Assembly: GCA_003159055.1 (NCBI GenBank)
Contig: PMLH01000501.1
Location: 9,703 to 16,637 of the forward strand
Source of the DNA: Myxococcales bacterium
GTDB taxonomy: Bacteria > Myxococcota > Polyangia > Fen-1088
DNA length: 6,935 nt
Direction of reading: 5' to 3'
Part shown: piece after piece, positions 1 to 5,599 of the stretch
Position numbering within the stretch: position 1 is the stretch's first letter
How the letters are laid out: each line of letters opens with the position of its first letter
Program-made: the position numbers and the translations under genes
The notes under the pieces: generated by a model
What the model was told of the DNA's origin: nothing
Database searches by the model: none
What the model saw: only the letters and a program-made list of their open reading frames with translations

Positions 1-534
1 ATTGGGCTCCTTCCGGTAGCGAGGATCGGCGTCGTAGAAGAGATCGAATGCCGGCGCCGGCAGAGCGTTTAAGTCCCGAATCGGCCCGCGCGCGGGGCCC
101 TGCTCGACCGGGCCGCGCCCGTGGTCGCGCCGAATCCACCACCCGGCAGGAACACGCGGAAAACCGCTGGCCGCAAGGTCGAGAAAATCGGGAAAAGACT
201 CTTCCCCTTCTCCGAGGCAAACGCCATCGAGTGGAGCCTGCGCGATCACCTGAGGAAAAAACGTCGGGTGTGGCCCGCCCATGACGATGATCTTGTCGGG
301 AAAGCGTTTGCGCAGGCCGTGCGTCCACGCGAGATAGATGCGATGCAGGCCGGTTGTCGCGGACATCGCAAGCACGTCGGCGGCCTCGGTCGATTGCGCC
401 TTCGTCACCGTGCCGAGGTCATTGCCCTGCACCAGCGTCACCTCGTGCCCGTGTTGGCGCAAAGTGGCAGCCAGCGCCATCAGACCGTAGGTCAAGGGCT
501 CATCAGCGCGCAGAGATAGGAAAGCGACTTTCAC
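1..534 (-). CDS. B12-binding-domain radical SAM protein, N-terminal part (truncated by window edge)
   Basis: Reading the minus strand from a GTG at 534-532 gives 178 codons without a stop, reaching base 1 in frame. The residues start VKVAFLSLRADEPLTYGLMA, a Rossmann-like first strand and helix. They continue with a GGPHPTFFP loop (86-94), a GEGEESFPDFL segment (108-118) and a D-L-N-A-L-P-A-P-A-F linker (155-163). In the cobalamin-binding/radical SAM family (relatives include BchE and the hopanoid methylases) this order is typical of the N-terminal B12-like domain before the radical SAM barrel. The CxxxCxxC iron-sulfur motif is not visible and should lie to the left of base 1. No DxHxxG lower-ligand histidine motif is seen, as in many members. 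The in-frame stop upstream is the TAA of the lipoprotein gene at 562-564, so the start lies between 561 and the first conserved strand; GTG 534 is the best choice, with a weak GGGA upstream. The gene probably shares a transcript with that lipoprotein (27-nt gap). Substrate and reaction (methylation, rearrangement or other) cannot be inferred. Confidence 0.85.
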   Translation of the reverse strand, partial: MKVAFLSLRADEPLTYGLMALAATLRQHGHEVTLVQGNDLGTVTKAQSTEAADVLAMSATTGLHRIYLAWTHGLRKRFPDKIIVMGGPHPTFFPQVIAQAPLDGVCLGEGEESFPDFLDLAASGFPRVPAGWWIRRDHGRGPVEQGPARGPIRDLNALPAPAFDLFYDADPRYRKEPN

Positions 535-561
535 GAAGACAAATCCCGGGCGCCCGACCCA

Positions 562-837
562 TTACTCGCAGGGCACGTTCCAGAGCTCGTCCTCGCCGGC
601 GTCGGTCGGTGCCGCTGCCTCTCCTGCTGGCGCTGCATCGGGATTCGGCAAGACGATCGTGGACGCATCGTTCGCGCCCGTGTCCCTCGCGTCCGGCCCG
701 GCATCCTTGCCAGCTGTGGATTGCTTACACGCACTGGCAAACAGCGCACCGCAAGCGGCAATCAGCATCGCCAGAAGGCTGAGCCACAGCCAACCGGAAA
801 GTCGAGCGAGTCGCTTCAAACTCGACAGCGCCGCCAT
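562..837 (-). CDS. small predicted lipoprotein with Asp/Ala/Gly/Pro-rich tail (91 aa)
   Basis: I do not recognise a named family. Residues 1-13 are basic (K8, R9, R12), followed by a hydrophobic stretch at about 14-36 containing a lipobox-like I-A-A-C at 26-29 and a second candidate A-S-A-C at 34-37. C29 fits the lipobox rule better; C37 followed by K38 is the alternative. A single N-terminal membrane anchor is a third possibility. Residues about 40-80 are low complexity and probably disordered (DAGPDARDTGANDAS, then Pro/Ala-rich). The protein ends in the compact acidic/aromatic segment DELWNVPCE with a penultimate Cys. There is no catalytic domain. The start ATG at 837-835 has only a weak GTGGA-type site upstream. 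The gene lies first in a probable two-gene unit with the radical SAM gene and is divergent from the cellulase gene. The signal-like N-terminus and the shared linker style with the cellulase lipoprotein are the main reasons to think it is real; its role is unknown. Confidence 0.6.
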   Translation of the reverse strand: MAALSSLKRLARLSGWLWLSLLAMLIAACGALFASACKQSTAGKDAGPDARDTGANDASTIVLPNPDAAPAGEAAAPTDAGEDELWNVPCE

Positions 838-1043
838 GATCCACGGGTATCATGGCCTGGTACGGCGGGCAATCTGTATCGCAGCCGGGGTGTGATCCAG
901 CGCAATGCTATTGACAAAGCCGCCTCCAGGCTCATGGCGTCATCCGCCCTCTGACTTCAGAACCGCGGCTCTGTGGTACCATTCATTGTCCGCTCGGGCT
1001 TTCGATCGCGACGGCCGCGGCTCCCCGTATTGGGCAAAGATCT
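838..1043. other. divergent intergenic spacer (probable promoter region for both flanking units)
   Basis: This 206-bp spacer separates the start codons of the minus-strand lipoprotein gene and the plus-strand cellulase gene, so promoters for both must lie here or inside the neighbouring genes. A perfect TTGACA occurs on the plus strand at 911-916, but no acceptable -10 follows at 16-18 bp. On the minus strand a TTGTCA at 917-912 also lacks a good -10. A 9-bp direct repeat, CCGCGGCTC, occurs at 963-971 and 1015-1023. I see no sigma-54 (GG/GC) element, strong operator palindrome or hairpin terminator. The promoter role is inferred from geometry only. Confidence 0.45.
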
Positions 1044-3536
1044 ATGCATCAGCATTCGTGTAAGCCTCTGCACCTTGGTCTGGTGGCCACAACGCTGGTT
1101 GTTGCTCTCGGCTGCAATTCACACTTGCTTCTGCCAAACCCGGATCCCGGGGTCGTGAAGGTCGACGACCCTCTGATACTGCCGGAACCGCCGCTCTCCG
1201 ATGCAGGACTTCCGTCCAACCTCAGTGACGCAGGCTCGCTTGGAAATCTTCCCGACGGTGCGATCCCGGATACCCGCGTGGTCAGCGATCCCGATGCCCC
1301 GCCCGGCGGCCCAGATCTGGCCCCGGGCTCGGATGCTCGTCCGGCGGCGCCGGATCTCGGTCGCGACTTGGGCCGAGATTCCCGCCCCGACACCACCTGT
1401 CCGCGTTCGGATCCGCCGATGCCATTCCCCGCCACGCCGAACTGCCAAGGCACCGAGGGCGGCCTCGGCGAGGCGTTCCAGAAGGCCTTGTGGTTCCTCA
1501 GCGTCAACAAATCGGGGCCCGGCGTGGTCAACACCTACGTGCAGTGGCGCGGCGACGCGCACGTGATGGACCAGCACATCAAGCTGGATCCGACCTCGAA
1601 GACCGGCGTCGACATGTCGCAGGCCTTCATCACCAAGAACAAGGCGATTCTCGATCCGAATAGTACTGGCGAAGTCGATCTGTCAGGCGGATTCCACGAC
1701 GCTGGCGACTTCATCAAGTTCGGCCTCACGACCGGATTCACGGGCTCGACCCTGGCGTGGAGCCTTTACGAGTATCCGGATTCCTTCCGGGCCACGGGCC
1801 TGGAAGACGAGGCATTCAATCTGCTGCGCTGGACGGACGACTACTTCATGCGATCGACCTTCCTCGACGGCAGCGGCAACCTGGTGGCCTTTGCCCAGCA
1901 GGTCGGCGATCAAACCGATCACACCTGCGGCTGGATGCCGCCCGAGTTGCGTCGCATCGATTTCTGCCCGCGCAAGGGCTACTTCGTCACCTCGGAATCT
2001 CCGGCGGCCGACACGACCGCCAGCGCCGCCGCCGCCCTGGCCGCTTCTGCCCTGGTGCTCAAGGCCAGCGACCCGAGCTACGCGGACAAATGCCTCAAAT
2101 ACGCCACCGCACTGTACAAGTTCGCCGCCAAGTACCCGGACAAAGTCGGAGACGTGACAGGGGGCCTTTACACCTCCGAGTACGCCTACGACGATCTGGC
2201 CTGGGCAGCGGTCTGGCTCTACCTCGCGACTGGAGCGCAGTCGTACCTCGACGACATTCTGGGTCCGAACGCCAAGGGCGGCGGCTGGCTGGATGGCTTC
2301 CCGGGCTTCAAGACCCCGTGCCTGATCGACGCCAGCGCGAGCTGCTGGGCCGAGTCGGCCACCCACGACTGGAACTCGGTGCGCACCGGCGTGTTCCTCA
2401 AGATGGCACAGATCCTGCGCGATCAGAATCATCCGATGGCCAAGGCCATGGCCAGCATCGCACGTGACGATTCGATGAAGTGGCCGAACGGCACCGTGGC
2501 GATGACACCGCAAGGATTCTCTGTCCTCTATGCCTACGGCTCGGCTCGCTACAACTCGGCCGGCCAGTTCGTGGCGCTGCTCTACGCAAAACTGTTCCCC
2601 GACGACAAGGATGCAGCCGCGGCGATCCAGCCTTGGGCCAAGCGACAGATGGAATACATCCTCGGCGCGAACAAACTCAACGGCGGTACTTCGTACATGA
2701 TGGGGTACACGAACAAGTATTGTTTGCAGCCCCACCACGCCGCCGGCCACGCCTCCATCTGGGGCGAGCCTGACAATCCAGTGGCCAACCGTCACATCAT
2801 CTGGGGCGCGCTGGTGAACGGCCCCGACGGCAACGACAACCACGTCGACAAGCGGTCCGACTTCGGCAGCAACGAGGTCACCATCGATTACAACGTTTCG
2901 CTGATCGCGGCGCTCGCGGCCCAGTACTCGCTGTGGGGCAGCGGGCAGTGTCCGCTCAGCAACTTCCCGCCGTTCGAGCCGGACGGCGACGAGTACTACA
3001 CGCTCTCGAACACCAATGGAGCCGGAAGCTGCCGGTCGCAGGTCACCGTGACCCTGGTCAACGAGACCCAGCACGTTCCGCGCTACGACACCCACGTGAA
3101 GATCCGGTACTTCTTCGACATCAGCGAGTTGCAGAAGGGCGGCAAGTCCATCAGCGACGTGACCGCCAGCCTGATCTACGATCGCGGCGCCACCGAATTT
3201 GGCGAGCCCACCAGCATCAGCAAACCCCAAGCCTGCCCCAAGAGCTCGAGCACCTACTACCTCGAGATGGGCTTTGAGGGTTACCAGTTCTGGGGACGCA
3301 TCGTGCAGCTCAAGGCGCCGCGCACCTTCCAGCTTGACCTCGGGGTCAACAACGGCGCTGGTTGCACCTGGGATGCGTCGAACGACTGGAGTTACCAGGG
3401 CCTGGCTGGCGCACCTTCCGACGGCAGCGATCCGCCGAAATCGAGGCACATCACCGTGTACAGCGGCACCAAGCTCGTGTTTGGCGACGAGCCGCCCGGC
3501 TGCTTCGACTCACCGACGCCCGTGCTCTGTCCCTAG
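1044..3536 (+). CDS. lipoprotein glycoside hydrolase family 9 endoglucanase with C-terminal CBM3c-type module
   Basis: This 830-residue protein is predicted to hydrolyse beta-1,4-glucan (cellulose) at the cell surface. Residues 1-24 form a signal peptide with hydrophobic LGLVATTLVVALGC, so C24 is the likely lipidated cysteine (the -3 Ala is less usual). Residues 25-137 are a low-complexity Asp/Pro/Gly/Ala linker. The GH9 domain covers about 141-632. It has GGFHDAGDFIKF at 215-226, with D219 and D222 matching the catalytic base pair, then VGDQTDHTCGW at 287-297, YDDLAWAAVWLY at 382-393 and ILGANKL at 539-545. It ends with the first GH9 signature His region PHH at 563-565, DKRSDF at 602-607 and NEVTIDYN at 610-617, where E611 is the expected catalytic acid. 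All key residues are present. Residues about 645-817 (RYFFDISEL at 688-696, NDWSYQGL at 780-787, VYSGTKLVFGDEP at 805-817) match CBM3, and the GH9 neighbour suggests subtype c, as in processive 'theme B' endoglucanases. Fourteen cysteines follow C24, consistent with disulfides outside the cytoplasm. The start is preceded by a weak AAAGA; the signal peptide supports it. Confidence 0.93.
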   Translation: MHQHSCKPLHLGLVATTLVVALGCNSHLLLPNPDPGVVKVDDPLILPEPPLSDAGLPSNLSDAGSLGNLPDGAIPDTRVVSDPDAPPGGPDLAPGSDARPAAPDLGRDLGRDSRPDTTCPRSDPPMPFPATPNCQGTEGGLGEAFQKALWFLSVNKSGPGVVNTYVQWRGDAHVMDQHIKLDPTSKTGVDMSQAFITKNKAILDPNSTGEVDLSGGFHDAGDFIKFGLTTGFTGSTLAWSLYEYPDSFRATGLEDEAFNLLRWTDDYFMRSTFLDGSGNLVAFAQQVGDQTDHTCGWMPPELRRIDFCPRKGYFVTSESPAADTTASAAAALAASALVLKASDPSYADKCLKYATALYKFAAKYPDKVGDVTGGLYTSEYAYDDLAWAAVWLYLATGAQSYLDDILGPNAKGGGWLDGFPGFKTPCLIDASASCWAESATHDWNSVRTGVFLKMAQILRDQNHPMAKAMASIARDDSMKWPNGTVAMTPQGFSVLYAYGSARYNSAGQFVALLYAKLFPDDKDAAAAIQPWAKRQMEYILGANKLNGGTSYMMGYTNKYCLQPHHAAGHASIWGEPDNPVANRHIIWGALVNGPDGNDNHVDKRSDFGSNEVTIDYNVSLIAALAAQYSLWGSGQCPLSNFPPFEPDGDEYYTLSNTNGAGSCRSQVTVTLVNETQHVPRYDTHVKIRYFFDISELQKGGKSISDVTASLIYDRGATEFGEPTSISKPQACPKSSSTYYLEMGFEGYQFWGRIVQLKAPRTFQLDLGVNNGAGCTWDASNDWSYQGLAGAPSDGSDPPKSRHITVYSGTKLVFGDEPPGCFDSPTPVLCP

Positions 3537-4199
3537 ATGTCCAGCGCGTCGCCCCCGTCGATTGACGACCTCCTGCGGGACGCATCCTTCCAGGATGCAA
3601 CGGTTTCGCGTTTGGACCTGCGAGGCGCCGAGCTAACCGACAAGGAATTCACTCACTGCGTGTTTCGCGGGCTACGTGCGGACGCCAGCACCTGGAAGCG
3701 CGTGCGGTTGGAAGATTGCGTGTTCGAGGATTGCGACCTCACGCGCGCGCAATTCCCGCTGGCCAGGCTGCATGGCGTATCTTTCCGCCGTTCCAAACTG
3801 ATGGGCGTGGATTGGTCCAGTCTCGGGTCCAACCCGAGCCTCGGGTTCGAGGAATGCGACCTGCGTTACGCTTCGTTCGTGAAGCTCAACCTGCGCAAGA
3901 CCCCCTTCCGCAGTTGCAAGGCCCTTGAGTCGGCCTTCATCGCGTGCCACCTGGGCGAGTCCGACTTCACCGACACCGATCTTGCAGGCGCCAACTTCGA
4001 TGAATGTGACCTCTCCAAGGCGAACCTCGCGACCGCCAGGAACGCGTTCGTGTCGCCCGCGAAAAACCGCGTGAAGAACGCACGCGTTTCGGTCGAGACA
4101 GCGGTGTTGCTGGCGCTCTTCCACGGCATGAAAGTCGCGGGCTACACCGACACGCGGTCCGATGACGAAGCCTTCAGCGCCCGTGGCAAGCGCCGCTAG
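3537..4199 (+). CDS. pentapeptide-repeat protein, Qnr/McbG-like
   Basis: This 220-residue protein folds predictably as a right-handed quadrilateral beta-helix. From about residue 21 to 168 nearly every fifth residue is Leu or Phe in A(D/N/C)(L/F)xx repeats, for example CVFED-CDLTR-AQF at 61-73, GESDFTDTDLAGANFDECDL at 140-159 and SKANL at 160-164. The register is broken near 94-103 (around LGSNPS), just after GVDW (90-93). The C-terminal NAFVSPAKNRVKNARVSVET (169-188) followed by AVLLALFHGMKVAG (189-202) resembles the helical, dimer-forming end of Qnr-like proteins. In that family some members mimic DNA and protect gyrase from quinolones or peptide toxins (Qnr, McbG, MfpA, AlbG), but many relatives have no known function, so gyrase protection here is only a possibility. 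No signal peptide is present, so it should be cytoplasmic. The ATG directly follows the TAG of the cellulase gene with no spacer and no Shine-Dalgarno, which suggests translational coupling. The stop lies in a CTAG shared with the convergent TolC-like gene. Confidence 0.9.
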   Translation: MSSASPPSIDDLLRDASFQDATVSRLDLRGAELTDKEFTHCVFRGLRADASTWKRVRLEDCVFEDCDLTRAQFPLARLHGVSFRRSKLMGVDWSSLGSNPSLGFEECDLRYASFVKLNLRKTPFRSCKALESAFIACHLGESDFTDTDLAGANFDECDLSKANLATARNAFVSPAKNRVKNARVSVETAVLLALFHGMKVAGYTDTRSDDEAFSARGKRR

Positions 4200-5599
4200 G
4201 GGAATTGGCCGGCTGCGACCAACAAGTCCAGGCGCGCTTGTCGGACGTTGTCTTCGGCGACGACCACGGCGGTGTCGGCGTCGCGCGCCCGCCTCTCGGC
4301 GTCGATCACCTCGATGTTGGTGGTCGCGCCGGCGTGGTAGGCGAGGTTCGCCAAGTCGAGAGCCTGGTGCGCAAGCTCAGCGGCGGCGCTCGATGAACGC
4401 ATGGCCTCGTCGGCGCGACGAACCGCTTCCACGGCCACGCGCAAATCAGAGCGCGTCTGTCGCAGTAGCCCGTCGTATTGGGCACGCGCCTCGGCCAGCA
4501 GGGCGTCGCGCTCGCGCATCTGTCCGCGGCGAAGGCCACCTTCCACCAACGGAAAACTGAGGAGGACCATCGCTTGCCAGCCGGTTTCGGGCGTGGTGAG
4601 AGAGGCGGGGTTTTGGAAGAAGGGCTGGATCTGCCCGTTCACGACCGGCATGAAATCGGTCCAGCTATCCTTTCTAACCTTCTCCGCGCTAAGAGCGCGC
4701 TGCTTGGCCGCTTGCACGTCCTGTCGGCGAGACGCTGAGTCGTCGAAGTTGGCATCACCGTAGGGCAGGACCAGGTCGTCGAGCGTGTCGACCGGCTTGT
4801 CGTCGGCGACCAGGACTGAAAGGGCCTCGCGCGCACGCACCAGCGAGGTGTAAGTCGAAGAAAGCGTCGCTTCGTCCGAGGCCAATTGCTGGGCCGCCCT
4901 CACCTCGTCAACCCGCGTGCCAACGCCGCCCGCGAAGCGCGTATGGGTGTAGTCGTAGTGCGAACGATCGTTGGCCACTGCGCGTGTCGTGATGTCCACT
5001 TGGCGCTTAAGCGAGATGATCGCCAAATAGGACCGAGCCACCGAAGTGGCCAGGGTACGGCGCGTGTCTTCTCCGCTTGCCTTGGCGCTGTTCAAGTTCA
5101 TGGATGCTTCCGACCACGTCGTCCATGCACGCGGCGCGATCAACGGAACGTTGAGCGTGAGGTTGGCGGACTCCTGGGTCTTGGCGGCGATGACCCTCGA
5201 CGCCAGTGGACCAGGGCTCAGGATGACCTGATCACCCTCGATTCGACCCGTGGGAAGCCCAGAGCTGGAAAGAACGCGGTCCGAATCCAATCGGACCAGG
5301 CTGCCGCTCAGAACCAGCGACGGCAGCGAGCCCGCCCGCGCCTGGGCCAGCAGCGCCTGCGACCGTTGCACCTCCTGAAAAGCGACCACCGCAGTCGGGT
5401 TTCGGGCGAGTGCGCGACGGACCGCCTCGGTCAGCGAGATCTTCTCGTATCCGACCGCCACCTCGGGCGAGACCGGCTCGAGGGTGGGAATCGGCCGTAT
5501 CCGGGCATCGGTTTCGGCGTGGGCCGACGTTGCGGAAGCCAACACCAGCAGAAGACCAAACCGGCCCAGCCGCGCTCGAATCTGATGGGTCCTACGCAT
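4196..5599 (-). CDS. TolC-type outer-membrane efflux protein (OEP family)
   Basis: This 467-residue protein should form the trimeric outer-membrane channel of a tripartite exporter. MRRTHQIRARLGR followed by FGLLLVLASATSAHA is a type I signal peptide with likely cleavage after A28 (AHA|ET). No lipobox Cys is present, so it is TolC-like rather than an OprM-type lipoprotein. Two OEP repeats are visible, about 52-266 (starting EKISLTEAVRRALARNP) and about 285-463. They carry paired equivalent motifs, RFAGGVGTRVDEVRAAQ at 221-237 and YHAGATTNIEVIDAERRARD at 421-440. Between them QPFFQNP (325-331) and VLLSFPLVEGG (345-355) look like the second beta-barrel strands. Long Ala/Arg/Glu-rich helical segments fit the periplasmic tunnel. 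An ATG at 5626 in the same frame would add nine residues before the basic n-region and lie deeper in the upstream gene. The ATG at 5599 is preferred because AGGAG sits 6 nt upstream and it yields a clean signal peptide. It overlaps the RND stop by 8 nt, indicating one operon. Confidence 0.92.
   Translation of the reverse strand: MRRTHQIRARLGRFGLLLVLASATSAHAETDARIRPIPTLEPVSPEVAVGYEKISLTEAVRRALARNPTAVVAFQEVQRSQALLAQARAGSLPSLVLSGSLVRLDSDRVLSSSGLPTGRIEGDQVILSPGPLASRVIAAKTQESANLTLNVPLIAPRAWTTWSEASMNLNSAKASGEDTRRTLATSVARSYLAIISLKRQVDITTRAVANDRSHYDYTHTRFAGGVGTRVDEVRAAQQLASDEATLSSTYTSLVRAREALSVLVADDKPVDTLDDLVLPYGDANFDDSASRRQDVQAAKQRALSAEKVRKDSWTDFMPVVNGQIQPFFQNPASLTTPETGWQAMVLLSFPLVEGGLRRGQMRERDALLAEARAQYDGLLRQTRSDLRVAVEAVRRADEAMRSSSAAAELAHQALDLANLAYHAGATTNIEVIDAERRARDADTAVVVAEDNVRQARLDLLVAAGQFP

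Noticed and set aside
121..519. Plus-strand open frames in the first 800 bases
   Set aside because: They are antisense to the radical SAM and lipoprotein genes and give Arg/Pro-rich translations with no domain.
911..916. Perfect TTGACA -35 hexamer on the plus strand
   Set aside because: No plausible -10 hexamer lies 15-19 bp downstream, and it is about 130 bp from the start codon, so it is probably chance.
963..1023. Direct repeat CCGCGGCTC (963-971 and 1015-1023) as an operator pair
   Set aside because: The repeat is only 9 bp, built on the GC-rich palindrome CCGCGG, which is expected by chance in this composition. No regulator gene is in view.
1683..3449. A 588-codon open frame on the minus strand opposite the cellulase
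   Set aside because: Its codons are exact complements of the GH9 codons, so it stays open because the GH9 gene avoids TTA, CTA and TCA. The plus strand carries all GH9 and CBM3 motifs through this span, and the antisense translation has no recognisable domain.
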